Below, in pieces: positions 32,001 to 41,607 of a stretch of 64,000 bases of DNA. The stretch lies in NCBI RefSeq assembly GCF_002549795.1, contig NZ_CP021435.1, positions 3,720,001 to 3,784,000 on the forward strand, written 5' to 3'. The position numbers were made by a program, and so were the translations under genes. The notes beneath the pieces are model-generated. The model was given only the letters and a program-made list of their open reading frames with translations. It ran no database searches and was not told the origin of the DNA. Origin of the DNA: Halomonas beimenensis (GTDB lineage Bacteria; Pseudomonadota; Gammaproteobacteria; Pseudomonadales; Halomonadaceae). How positions within the stretch are numbered: position 1 is the first letter of the stretch; each line of letters opens with the position of its first letter.

Positions 32001-32524
32001 TCAGGATCGGGTTATCCCCGCGCCTGCGGGGATCGGTTCAAGCGCCACTCGGACAGCGGAGGTCTCGTCGGGTTATCCCCGCGCCTGCGGGGATCGGAAG
32101 AGTGTAGTCAATCCTGTGCGCGCTCTCATCGGGTTATCCCCGCGCCTGCGGGGATCGGTCGAACAGGTCCGCGCCGAGGGGGCGCGTGGACGGGTTATCC
32201 CCGCGCCTGCGGGGATCGGGACCTGCCGCGTGGCGACCTCATCAACCGCATCGGGTTATCCCCGCGCCTGCGGGGATCGGTCGCCCAGCAGGCGGGCCAC
32301 CTCCCCCTCGGCCGGGTTATCCCCGCGCCTGCGGGGATCGGCGCAACCTCGCCAAGGGAGCCCTGACCGGCACCGGGTTATCCCCGCGCCTGCGGGGATC
32401 GGTTCCTGCTAACGAAGTCACTAAAGGCGACAATCGGGTTATCCCCGCGCCTGCGGGGATCGGAGGAAAGCCGCAGGAGCGACACACGATGCAGACGGGT
32501 TATCCCCGCGCCTGCGGGGATCGG
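25912..32524 (-). CRISPR. Type I-E CRISPR array, about 107 canonical repeats plus two decayed
   Basis: A 29-bp repeat, in plus-strand orientation beginning CGGGTTATCCCCGCGCC and ending TGCGGGGATCGG, recurs every 61 bases (32-nt spacers; by coordinates six spacers are 33 nt). From 26024 to 32524 the periodicity gives 107 repeats and 106 spacers. Two decayed copies lie at 25912 and 25973. Read on the minus strand the unit ends GGGGATAACCCG, matching E. coli type I-E repeats (GGGGATAAACCG), so the crRNA 5' handle would be ATAACCCG and transcription runs leftward from the leader at 32525. First-base variants occur at 28283 (T for C) and near 29515. The repeat at 28344 has an A in place of G in the stem. 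Many spacers are far more AT-rich than the chromosome. Confidence 0.99.
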
Positions 32525-32533
32525 ACTAATTGT

Positions 32534-32546
32534 AGTCAATTGTTTA
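32534..32546. promoter_or_regulatory. IHF-like site in the leader
   Basis: AGTCAATTGTTTA matches the IHF consensus WATCAANNNNTTR with one mismatch. It starts 10 bases from the first repeat, about where IHF bends the E. coli type I-E leader to guide Cas1-Cas2 integration. Confidence 0.55.
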
Positions 32547-32554
32547 TAAAGAAG

Positions 32555-32587
32555 AAAATCGCCGGCGGAAATTCCACCAGCGATTTT
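32555..32587 (-). terminator. Hairpin at the end of the cas operon, inside the leader
   Basis: On the minus strand AAAATCGCTGGTGGAA pairs with TTCCGCCGGCGATTTT with G-U wobbles, followed by CTTCTTT. It looks like an intrinsic terminator for the cas transcript and lies 44 bases past the cas2 stop and 30 bases before the first repeat. Confidence 0.6.
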
Positions 32588-32630
32588 GCTTACTGTTTAA
32601 CCAGACTACATTGTTAAAGATCCTGAAAAA

Positions 32631-33849
<1,219 letters not shown>

Positions 33850-33876
33850 ATTGGCCTCCCTGCCTGGGAAGTGTCG

Positions 33877-34569
33877 CTATGGTCGGCGAATCAGCATCAA
33901 GCCACAGCCGAATGCCTTGGCACGCCCGATGCCCTGAGCCAGCGTCTCTATCAAGCGCCCCGGGTCGGCGACCTCCAGCAAGCCTTCGTAGTCGACGCTG
34001 GAGAAGCGGATAGGACGGCCCTTGTCCTTCGGCAAGGCATGCTGCCGATAGGCCCCGACTTCCGGCTCGACCGGCAAGCGGAACCCCCAGGACTCGGCAC
34101 GCTCCGCCAGCCACTGACGAGCGGCATCGTCCATCGCCTCGATGCAGGCCTGGCTGGTCCGCTCCTTGCCCGCCTCGAAGGGGTACTTTGCCGCCATCAG
34201 CACATCGGCACGTTGCCCACGCTTACCCGCCACCGACTTCGCCACGGTGGGGTTGGCCCGCAGGCGAAAGGCGAGCCGCTCCCCGGCCTCCAGCGTCGGC
34301 GAAAACGGCTTGCACTGCGCCTCGAGCAGTCCCGGGATCGGCACCGGCTCGCGATCCGACAGCACATAGAACAGCGGCAGGCCCCTTGGCGCTCCCCCTT
34401 CCTCGGGTTCGTCCATTTCCTGGCGAAACAGGAACGGCCGCTGGCCTTGATGCTCCGGAAACAACCGCCAGAGGAGTTGGTGGGCGGCGTAGGCGCCACC
34501 GCCCATGATCTCGAACAGAGCTCCCCGGGAAAGGCCATTGAGATCGACACGTACGCGTGAGAGATACAT
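33877..34569 (-). CDS. cas6e: CRISPR RNA endonuclease Cas6e (CasE)
   Basis: The 230-aa RAMP protein cleaves pre-crRNA below the repeat hairpin and stays bound in Cascade. The N-terminal MYLSRVRVDLNGL strand, the likely catalytic His30 in AYAAHQLLWRLFP, and the C-terminal glycine-rich loop GIGRAKAFGCGLMLI fit Cse3/CasE. Its ATG overlaps the cas5 stop by one base. The repeat's GC stem is the expected substrate. Confidence 0.95.
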   Translation of the reverse strand: MYLSRVRVDLNGLSRGALFEIMGGGAYAAHQLLWRLFPEHQGQRPFLFRQEMDEPEEGGAPRGLPLFYVLSDREPVPIPGLLEAQCKPFSPTLEAGERLAFRLRANPTVAKSVAGKRGQRADVLMAAKYPFEAGKERTSQACIEAMDDAARQWLAERAESWGFRLPVEPEVGAYRQHALPKDKGRPIRFSSVDYEGLLEVADPGRLIETLAQGIGRAKAFGCGLMLIRRP

Positions 34570-35324
34570 CAGCCATCCTCCCTTGCCCGCACAATGCGCC
34601 GGAATTCGGCACGTGGCCCGAACTGCCAGCGACGGCGATTGAGCGGCACATCCCAGACTTCGCTGGACTCCACGCCCTGGTCGTAGCCATCCAGGGAATC
34701 GGCCTTCCCTTCCCAGGCGTAGAGCGCGTTTTCCGGCAGTCTCAGAGCCCTACGCTCCTCCTCCTGATCCTTCCCGCATAGCGGAGGGAAGCTGGCATCC
34801 AGGGCGTCTCGCAGTTGGACGAACGCCTCCAATCGAGGGGCCAGCGGCGCCGCCGGCGGGCATGCCTTGCGCCCCAGATAGAGCGGAAAATACGGGGTCT
34901 GGAGCGCCCTTTCCAGGTCCTCGAGCGTTAGCTCCGCCTGAGGCGTCAACCAGATGGCGACGGTCCAGAGTCCATCGCAGCGATAGTCGCGGCTGGAGAG
35001 AATGGTGTTGATGACCTTGCGCGGGGCACTCAGTTCATCCCGCCGGGTGCGATACGTCACCTTCGATTGTGAGGCCGGCACCTGCACGGTGTGGTAATCA
35101 CGCAACAGGCTGCCGGGAGAGCGCTGCTTGATGGCGATGCCGACGCTATCGCTCAGCCGGCGCTGCTCCTCATCGTCATCCCGGTGTACGCCCAATGCCG
35201 CACCGAGCAGCCCGATGATGGCGCTGCGCCCCGGGTAGGTCGCGGTGGGACGTGACTCCCCCACCGCCGCCTCGCCCCAGCTGGCAAGCGGCGCATAGAG
35301 CCGAAAGACCAGATAGTCCGTCAT
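34569..35324 (-). CDS. cas5e: Cascade subunit Cas5e (CasD)
   Basis: The 251-aa subunit caps the 5' handle of the crRNA in Cascade. MTDYLVFRLYAPLASWGEAAVGESRPTA is cut here to its hallmarks: LVFRLYAPLASWG, then YPGRSAIIGLLGAALG, both standard for CasD. YHTVQVPAS and TPYFPLYLGRKACP also match the family. It follows cas7 by nine bases. Confidence 0.96.
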   Translation of the reverse strand: MTDYLVFRLYAPLASWGEAAVGESRPTATYPGRSAIIGLLGAALGVHRDDDEEQRRLSDSVGIAIKQRSPGSLLRDYHTVQVPASQSKVTYRTRRDELSAPRKVINTILSSRDYRCDGLWTVAIWLTPQAELTLEDLERALQTPYFPLYLGRKACPPAAPLAPRLEAFVQLRDALDASFPPLCGKDQEEERRALRLPENALYAWEGKADSLDGYDQGVESSEVWDVPLNRRRWQFGPRAEFRRIVRAREDG

Positions 35325-35333
35325 GACGGCTCC

Positions 35334-36407
35334 TTACTGCTCGCTGGACAGGAAGTCGATCAACTCGGGGAGGCTACCCATGGCCACATCTCCCCGCAGG
35401 CACGGTTCCCGATAGTCAGGGTCGGCGGCCACGATGAAACGCCGTTCGGCGCCCGGCCCGTAGGCATCATCGAACGCCTGAGCCTGGCGCTCCAGCCGGC
35501 CGATGGCATCCAGCGCCTGATCCTGGCCGGGGACGGGCCGCAGGAAGGCCGCCGAGAGCGAGCGTGGTTGCTGGTCGCCCTTCTCGGCCAGCACGTAGCT
35601 GGCGTGGGCGCGGGAGCCGAAGCTATTCTGCTTGCCCTTGGGCGAGGTCTTCACGGCGGCCTCTGCCAGGGCCGCGATGGCCCGATCGGCCAGTGCTTCG
35701 TCGCCGCCGAGGTTCTCGATCAGCTGCCCGCGATCGATGCAGACATAACCGTAGAACAGACCCGCGCCGAAACCCGCCTCGCCGACATGCGCCGCCCCGC
35801 GATGCTCGTCGCCGGTATTCAGGTCGTCCACCGCCGTGAAGTAGTCGTCCTCGACTTCGGCGGCATGCACGGTAATGGCATGAGCGACCTGGCAGGCAGC
35901 CTCGACATTGAAGGCCGGAGATGCCGCCAACATGCGGCCGAACAGCGCGATATCCACGGCCGATGGCTTGTGGCGTAGCAGATCGAGATCTTCCTTCTCC
36001 GGCGCCCGATTCTCGTCGGCCAGCTGGTCGGCCAGGGCATCGACCGCGGCCTGCTCCTCGGGACCGACGTGAACCAGCTGGCTGGTTTCCAGCTCTCCCT
36101 TGGCCACATCGCCGAAGACCTTGGCGATCTCCGTGGCCCAGGCACGGGCGTCCTTCTCTTTCACGCCTTTTTCCTGCAGACGCTTCGCGGCCTGGACACC
36201 CACCTGCTTGGTGCGCATGCCGCGATGCTGGCCCACGGCCTCCTCGAACAGCGCCGAGGTCCGCCAGGTCCGCTTGAGGCTCTGCGACGAGACACGCAGG
36301 CGCTTGGCGCCACCCATGATGGCGGTCTTGGGGCGGCCCAGGTCGTCACGGTTGAGATTGGCCGGCGGATAGGCGGTCAGCAGGTGCAGTTGAATGAAGT
36401 CGCTCAT
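35334..36407 (-). CDS. cas7e: Cascade backbone subunit Cas7e (CasC/Cse4)
   Basis: The 357-aa RAMP forms the six-copy crRNA-binding backbone. The N-terminus MSDFIQLHLLTAYPPANLNR is typical, as are AIMGGAKRLRVSSQSLKRTWR and DIALFGRMLAASPAFNVEAA. ATG at 36407 is chosen for the canonical start; the open frame extends 11 codons upstream. The C-terminal half GYVCIDRGQLIENL...SFGSRAHASYVLAE is also conserved. It follows cse2 by 29 bases. Confidence 0.96.
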   Translation of the reverse strand: MSDFIQLHLLTAYPPANLNRDDLGRPKTAIMGGAKRLRVSSQSLKRTWRTSALFEEAVGQHRGMRTKQVGVQAAKRLQEKGVKEKDARAWATEIAKVFGDVAKGELETSQLVHVGPEEQAAVDALADQLADENRAPEKEDLDLLRHKPSAVDIALFGRMLAASPAFNVEAACQVAHAITVHAAEVEDDYFTAVDDLNTGDEHRGAAHVGEAGFGAGLFYGYVCIDRGQLIENLGGDEALADRAIAALAEAAVKTSPKGKQNSFGSRAHASYVLAEKGDQQPRSLSAAFLRPVPGQDQALDAIGRLERQAQAFDDAYGPGAERRFIVAADPDYREPCLRGDVAMGSLPELIDFLSSEQ

Positions 36408-36436
36408 GGGGTTGGCTCCCTGTCGTGGTTGACGGA

Positions 36437-37090
36437 TCACTGGTTGTCTTGCCGATAGCCGGCCGTGGCACCGAAGTAGTCGTTGGCCCAGATAAAGCCT
36501 AGGCGTCGGGTAGGTTGCGACGAGATCCCGCCTTGGTATTCACGCCACCACAGCGCGATGTTGTCGGCCAGGTGCACGACGCTGACGCCGCGCTTGTCGA
36601 TCAGCGCCAGGGCGCGGCGCAGGCGCTGCACCAGTTCCTCTGGCGTGCGAGATGTCATCAGTTGCTGAAAGCGCAGCTCGCTCATGTACGGCTTACCGGT
36701 TTCACGCTTCTGCCGACCGAGACCGGCTCCCAACGGCATCTTGGGCGCTTCCTCGCGAAGCTCGGCCACCACGAGCGCGATACAGGACCAGGTCTGCAAG
36801 TGCTGGTCGCGCTGCCGTTCCGAAAGATCGTCTTTCGGCAATAAATTCCATAGATGGCGAAAGGCCTCCGTCAGCATGGCCGCCTCGATGGTGTCGCAGC
36901 GACGCAACGTCGCCCGCATGCCCTTGGGCCAGGGCGGGACATTCGTATAGGCCTTCAACGCCTCTGCGGACAGCGTCAAACGCTGCCACCAGCACCGCAG
37001 GGCATCGGCTTTCCTGCGGTCGATGGCATACAACCGCTCGGGCACTCGCGGTGGCGCCTCTGCTGCGGGTGTGAGTTCCGTTTCACTCAT
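36437..37090 (-). CDS. cse2: Cascade small subunit Cse2 (CasB)
   Basis: The 217-aa helical subunit stabilises the R-loop along the Cascade belly. Typical segments are RRKADALRCWWQRLTLS, LPKDDLSERQRDQHLQTW, MSELRFQQLMTSRTPEELVQRLRRAL and LWWREYQGG. ATG at 37090 overlaps the cse1 TGA (ATGA), and the upstream open frame is inside cse1. It is slightly longer than the E. coli protein (160 aa), because of an N-terminal extension of about 20 residues and a longer C-terminus. Confidence 0.93.
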   Translation of the reverse strand: MSETELTPAAEAPPRVPERLYAIDRRKADALRCWWQRLTLSAEALKAYTNVPPWPKGMRATLRRCDTIEAAMLTEAFRHLWNLLPKDDLSERQRDQHLQTWSCIALVVAELREEAPKMPLGAGLGRQKRETGKPYMSELRFQQLMTSRTPEELVQRLRRALALIDKRGVSVVHLADNIALWWREYQGGISSQPTRRLGFIWANDYFGATAGYRQDNQ

Positions 37091-38769
37091 GACATGCCCT
37101 CTTCGGTGGTTGCCGGCTCGGCGATCAAGGCGAAGCCGCCGGTTTCGGCAAATTGACGAATGGCCTTGCTGCCCTTGCTGCGCCCGACCAGAAAGCTCTG
37201 TAATTGCCGCCGAGCCGCGGTCGCACGCTGCAGGTCCGCCGCCTCCAGCGCCCCGCTCAGCGCCTGCTCCTCGAACAGCGCCATCCCCTCGCGCTTCAGG
37301 ATGCGATACCACTGCTCGGCCACCTCGGAAGGTAAACGCGGCGTGTCATCGGCTTCCGCCAGTGTCTTCTGGAAACCGAACAAGGCGCTAAAGAAGGCGC
37401 CGTGCGTGGCGTCGTAGAATGCTTGATCGATATGGCTCATGTCCCCCTTGGCTTCCGAGGGACGATCGAACCAGGCATTCTTGACCTGGGTGCGCACCAT
37501 CCAGGCAACCTGACGAGCCAGATCGGTGAAGCTATGTACCCAGCCACGCAACCGCTCCTGCTGTGCGGGAGGCACGGCCACCAGCGGCATCTCGACGCTG
37601 TACCAGCCACGGGGCTTCATGTTGTCCATGTCATAGCCGAAGGCCCATAGCCGGGCATGCTTGAGCAGCGCCGCGATATCTTCCCCGGCTCGGCGTTCTT
37701 CATCGACGGCCAACACCTTCTGCGAGACGTAGTCCTGCACCGCCAGGGCAGGCAAGGCGCCGCTGGCGTCGGCATCGTGAAGCACCAGGTTTGACCAGTG
37801 CTGATAGCCCAGGCCACCGGGCTGTCCCTTGGTGGACAGCGGTGGTTCATGGGGTTTCTTGGGGTCGCGGCGATAGGGCGTCAGCGGGTGCAGCCAGGGC
37901 CCTCCGTAGTTGGCTCCCTGCTTCTTGGCGCGGATACGACGCACGATGCGCACGACTTCACGCCCACAGATATCGCAGCGACATGCCTCGTCCTCGAAAA
38001 GCAGCCGGAAACGGCGCGGCATCGACCAGTAGGGATGCAGCGGATGCATGCCCTCGGGGAAAACCTCTGTCCCTTTCTTGTCGCTGACCCGGGTCGGCGC
38101 CGTCCACGGGAACAGGCTGTCGTCATCTGCGCGAGGCGCTTGCCATGACTGCCCGGATCGCGTCAGCGCCCTGGGGGTCATGACGTTCAGCCACAGGCGG
38201 GACCACAGGTTGGCATCGGCCGCCTCAGGCAGCACCAGGGTAGTCAACGGCCCGCCGCCTCGCAGGCCGACACGAATGCCTGCCCCACCGGCAGGGGCAT
38301 TGATCTGCATGGTGAACAGGGCCAGTGCCGCACAGTCCTCGCACATCGCCTCGGCGCGCCCACGCTTGACGAAGAAGTCGGTGTTGTTCTTGATGCCGTT
38401 GGCCCCAGGCGCATCGATCAGCAGACCGCTGACCGTGCCGTCCTTGACGTCGTCGAGCGGATCGAGGTCCTGCATGAAGCGAGGCCCATCGCCATCCAGC
38501 TCGAAGGCATCGGCGAAGGGGGCGAAGGCGGTTGCCAGCTCATCGACGCCGGGCGGCTCGATAAAGCGATCCAGCCAGTCACCGTGATCCTGCGGCGGCA
38601 ACGCCGTCTGCAGCAGGCCGATCAGGAACTGGTAGGCCGCGCCCTGGAAATCGGCCCGGGGCAGGGCGAGATCGACGACCTCGGGATCGGCCATCGCTGT
38701 GGGCGGCCGATAGATGGTGACACCTTCCTTGGTGCGGAAAGGCAACCATGGATCATTGAGCAGATTCAC
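37087..38769 (-). CDS. cse1: Cascade large subunit Cse1 (CasA/Cas8e)
   Basis: The 560-aa large subunit recognises the PAM and recruits Cas3. The start MNLLNDPWLPFRTKEG is characteristic. RFMQDLDPLDD, KNNTDFFVKRG with the L1-loop region, and two CxxC pairs (143-146 and 265-268, RCDICGR) suggest a zinc site. The C-terminal four-helix bundle extends to DLQRATAARRQLQSFLVGR. It lies 12 bases after cas3 and overlaps cse2 by four. Confidence 0.96.
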   Translation of the reverse strand: MNLLNDPWLPFRTKEGVTIYRPPTAMADPEVVDLALPRADFQGAAYQFLIGLLQTALPPQDHGDWLDRFIEPPGVDELATAFAPFADAFELDGDGPRFMQDLDPLDDVKDGTVSGLLIDAPGANGIKNNTDFFVKRGRAEAMCEDCAALALFTMQINAPAGGAGIRVGLRGGGPLTTLVLPEAADANLWSRLWLNVMTPRALTRSGQSWQAPRADDDSLFPWTAPTRVSDKKGTEVFPEGMHPLHPYWSMPRRFRLLFEDEACRCDICGREVVRIVRRIRAKKQGANYGGPWLHPLTPYRRDPKKPHEPPLSTKGQPGGLGYQHWSNLVLHDADASGALPALAVQDYVSQKVLAVDEERRAGEDIAALLKHARLWAFGYDMDNMKPRGWYSVEMPLVAVPPAQQERLRGWVHSFTDLARQVAWMVRTQVKNAWFDRPSEAKGDMSHIDQAFYDATHGAFFSALFGFQKTLAEADDTPRLPSEVAEQWYRILKREGMALFEEQALSGALEAADLQRATAARRQLQSFLVGRSKGSKAIRQFAETGGFALIAEPATTEEGMS

Positions 38770-38781
38770 CCAAACCTCCTT

Positions 38782-41472
38782 TTAGGTTGTCGTTGTTGCA
38801 GGAGACGCCGAGAAGACCAGCCCCCAGTGAGAGTCATAGCCACAGGTAGTATCGGCTTCGACCAGCCAAGGCTGCGTGAAACGCAATGCCTTGTGGCGCT
38901 CCTGGAGGGCTTCCCACTGGGCCTGATAGCCACCCGGCAAACCCGCCAGCTTCTCCGCCTGGCCCTGGCGTAGCTTCACCTGGCTGAGCATCGCGGCGTG
39001 GCGCTCGCCCTCGGCCCATAGCGTCAGCTCGCCCTCGGCCGTGCGCTCGAGCAGCACGACATTCAGCGTCGGCTCGTCGACCAGCCGCGTGCCGATCTCC
39101 AGCTCCTCCTGCCACTGATCGGCCTCGGGATGGCGGAGATAACCCTGCTCCAAGGTCAGGGCATTGAAGTTCGCCATCGCACCGGCCACGCGGTTCATGC
39201 CGTGTTGCTCGATGCGCGCCTCCTGCAGGCCATCCGGCACCAGATCGACGACCCCGCCATACACGCTCTCGATCAAGGTCCGAGCCTGATCGGGCATGCG
39301 AATCGCGCCCAGCTCCCGCAACACGCGCTGGGTCAACCAGAGCAAGGACGTATCGCGATAGACGGCCTGGGTACCCGGCAGGGTGCGTTTCAGCCACTGG
39401 GCATCCGGCTCATCGCTCCACTCGGGAGCCAGCACAGAAAGCACGGGGGCGCGACGCGGGCTGCGTACATGACGCTGCAGGCGTCCGGCGCGCTGGATCA
39501 GCAGGTCGATGGGGGCCAGATCGCTGACCATGTGGTCAACATCGCAATCGAGCGATTCCTGGAAGACCTGGGTACTGATCAGGACCTGGCCGCGTCGCTG
39601 GTCGGGAGTAGAGGTCTTGCCCAGCCGCTCGATCACGTCAGACTCGATCCGCTGACGATCCACCATCGCGAAGCGGCTGTGGAACAGCAGGCAGCGCTCG
39701 GGATCGGGATGACGCCGGCATACCTGCTCGTAGGCACGAATGGCGTCGTCCACGGTGTTGCGCACCCAGGCAACGCACTCCCCCGCCTCGATCGCCGCCA
39801 TCACGGTATCGACCGCCTGTTCCTCCGTGGCGAGCCAGTCGATGCCTATCTCACGCGACACTTCGGGACGGCTGGCCAGCGGAACCTCCCGCTTCAGGTC
39901 ATGACCGACCTGGGTCAACAGCGGGAAGTCCTCCTCCTGAAGCGCGGCCGGTGCCTGCCCCAACCCCTCGCGCCATGCCGCAGCCAGGGACTCACGCATG
40001 GCGCGTGGCATGGTGGCCGTCAGCAGGATGGCGCTACCGCCCTGACGGGCGTGATGGGCCAACAGCTGGTTGAGCAGTGTCTGCATGTAATGGTCGTAGG
40101 CGTGTACCTCATCGACGACCAGCACCTTGCGCGCCAAGCCATACAGGCGCAGCGACTGGTGGCGAAAGGGGAGCAACCCCATCAACGCCTGATCGACGGT
40201 GCCGACTCCCACATCGGCCAGCAGCGACTTCTTGCGCGAATCGGCCAGCCAGCGATTGCAGCGGGTGGTGGCCGTCATGTCGTCGGCGGCGTAGTCCCGG
40301 TCTTCCGGCTGCTCCGCGGCCACGGCCTGCATGTAGGTGTCGTTCAGTTCCCGAGCACCGTGAGCCAGCACGCAGGAAGGACGCGACGCCTCGGTATAGA
40401 AGCGCCGGTGCAAGTGGCCGAGGCGCTCATACATGGCATTGGAGGTCGCCATGGTCGGCAACGCGAAATAGAGCCCTTCGCCATGCCCCGCCGCCAGCAG
40501 CCTCTGGGCGAGGATGCAAGCCGCCTCGGTCTTCCCGGCGCCGGTCACGTCCTCGAGGATGAAGAGTTGAGGTCCCTCGCCGATCGACAGGGATTCGGCC
40601 TCCTTCTGCAAGGGCGTCGGCGTGACCGATTGGTCGCCGAACCAGTCGGCCAGCCCGGCATAGGGCACCGGCTCGGGAGGTTGCGCGAACCCCGCCTCCT
40701 CCAACGCTCGCTCGGCGTATCTGAGCGCCTTGGGCCAATACTCGGCCAGCGGCATCGCCGCCTGGCAGTAGGCAAAACGGTCACGGTTCGAGCCCAGCCA
40801 GTCGCTGAGGATCGCCCAGCCGGCAACCGTCCAGCTCACTGTCAGGAAGGCCTCTCGCCACTCCTTAGAGACCAGCTTGTCGACCGGCCAGTCGAGCTCG
40901 ATCAGGTCCGCCCAGTCGGCGACGAATCGACGCGCCGCTTCGCTATCGGAAGCGATATCGTCATCGCCGAAGAACTCCGTCAGCTCCAGCCGACCGGGCT
41001 CCACCGGCTGGCCATGGTGACCGAACATCGGCGCCAACAGGGCACGCAGAGTCTCACTCAGTTGGAGGCGTTCGCGTCGCGGCGGCATGTCGCCAGGCCA
41101 TTGCAAGGTGCCGTCCCGCAGCCATTCGATCCAACGTGCCTGCCATAGCAGGGCTCCAAGCCGATCGTGGCGCTCGGTATAGGCCAGTCGCTCGATCGGG
41201 GGCACCAGCGGGATGTCCTCGGGCCGCGCCACGCCCTGGAAGGCACGCGCGAACTTGCCAAGATCATGCAACCCCAGCAGGAAGACGAGGAGGCGCCGCA
41301 AGGCATCAGGGGAAAGGTCCAGGTATGTTGAAAGCCGTTGAGCCAAGGGCCGCCCCGGTTTGAACAGGAGCCAGCCCACGGCTGCCACATCCAGGCTGTG
41401 AAACGGCAACAGATGACAGCTATCGTCCCCGTCCCTCGGCTTAGCCTTGCCCCAGTAGAGGTAATACGACAT
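38782..41472 (-). CDS. cas3: CRISPR-associated helicase/nuclease Cas3
   Basis: The 896-aa effector degrades DNA targets marked by Cascade. The N-terminal HD nuclease shows LPFHSLDVAAVG (His25, Asp28) and LGLHDLGKFARAF (His69-Asp70). The SF2 helicase follows with Walker A DVTGAGKTEAACIL (about 307-320), Walker B VVDEVHAYD (about 450) and motif III LTATMP. A C-terminal accessory domain completes the protein. ATG at 41472 is preferred because GGGAGACAGGG lies directly upstream; ATG at 41508 would add 12 residues. It is the first gene of the leftward cas operon. Confidence 0.96.
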   Translation of the reverse strand: MSYYLYWGKAKPRDGDDSCHLLPFHSLDVAAVGWLLFKPGRPLAQRLSTYLDLSPDALRRLLVFLLGLHDLGKFARAFQGVARPEDIPLVPPIERLAYTERHDRLGALLWQARWIEWLRDGTLQWPGDMPPRRERLQLSETLRALLAPMFGHHGQPVEPGRLELTEFFGDDDIASDSEAARRFVADWADLIELDWPVDKLVSKEWREAFLTVSWTVAGWAILSDWLGSNRDRFAYCQAAMPLAEYWPKALRYAERALEEAGFAQPPEPVPYAGLADWFGDQSVTPTPLQKEAESLSIGEGPQLFILEDVTGAGKTEAACILAQRLLAAGHGEGLYFALPTMATSNAMYERLGHLHRRFYTEASRPSCVLAHGARELNDTYMQAVAAEQPEDRDYAADDMTATTRCNRWLADSRKKSLLADVGVGTVDQALMGLLPFRHQSLRLYGLARKVLVVDEVHAYDHYMQTLLNQLLAHHARQGGSAILLTATMPRAMRESLAAAWREGLGQAPAALQEEDFPLLTQVGHDLKREVPLASRPEVSREIGIDWLATEEQAVDTVMAAIEAGECVAWVRNTVDDAIRAYEQVCRRHPDPERCLLFHSRFAMVDRQRIESDVIERLGKTSTPDQRRGQVLISTQVFQESLDCDVDHMVSDLAPIDLLIQRAGRLQRHVRSPRRAPVLSVLAPEWSDEPDAQWLKRTLPGTQAVYRDTSLLWLTQRVLRELGAIRMPDQARTLIESVYGGVVDLVPDGLQEARIEQHGMNRVAGAMANFNALTLEQGYLRHPEADQWQEELEIGTRLVDEPTLNVVLLERTAEGELTLWAEGERHAAMLSQVKLRQGQAEKLAGLPGGYQAQWEALQERHKALRFTQPWLVEADTTCGYDSHWGLVFSASPATTTT

Positions 41473-41542
41473 CCCTGTCTCCCGGATCCGTTGCGCCTGC
41501 ACCTCCATACAAGCACTCTACATTCACCTTCGCCACACCTGG

Positions 41543-41552
41543 GGATGCATCC
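41543..41552. promoter_or_regulatory. Palindrome between cas3 and the WYL gene (candidate operator)
   Basis: GGATGCATCC is a perfect 10-bp palindrome in the 135-bp divergent region. A CATACT minus-10-like element for the WYL gene lies just to its right. Its position suits an operator for the WYL protein controlling both directions, but this is inference. Confidence 0.35.
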
Positions 41553-41607
41553 ACCATACTTTTCAGCCCGGTCCTGATCCGGGTCGGCAACCAAGGAAGG
41601 AGACCTC

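Larger units (their letters stand above)
32525..32630 (-). promoter_or_regulatory. CRISPR leader
   Basis: This 106-bp AT-rich stretch lies between the cas2 stop and the first, leader-proximal repeat. It contains a terminator-like hairpin (32555-32587) and an IHF-like site (32534-32546). Leader-proximal location follows from repeat orientation and from the decayed repeats at the opposite end. Confidence 0.85.

Noticed and set aside
25901..32617. Many plus-strand frames of 60-260 residues inside the array
   Set aside because: Each is a translation of the CRISPR repeats (recurring LSPRLRGS, VIPAPAGIG and YPRACGDR blocks), not protein genes.
41543..41552. Palindrome GGATGCATCC as a proven operator
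   Set aside because: A 10-bp palindrome can occur by chance; it is reported only as a candidate.
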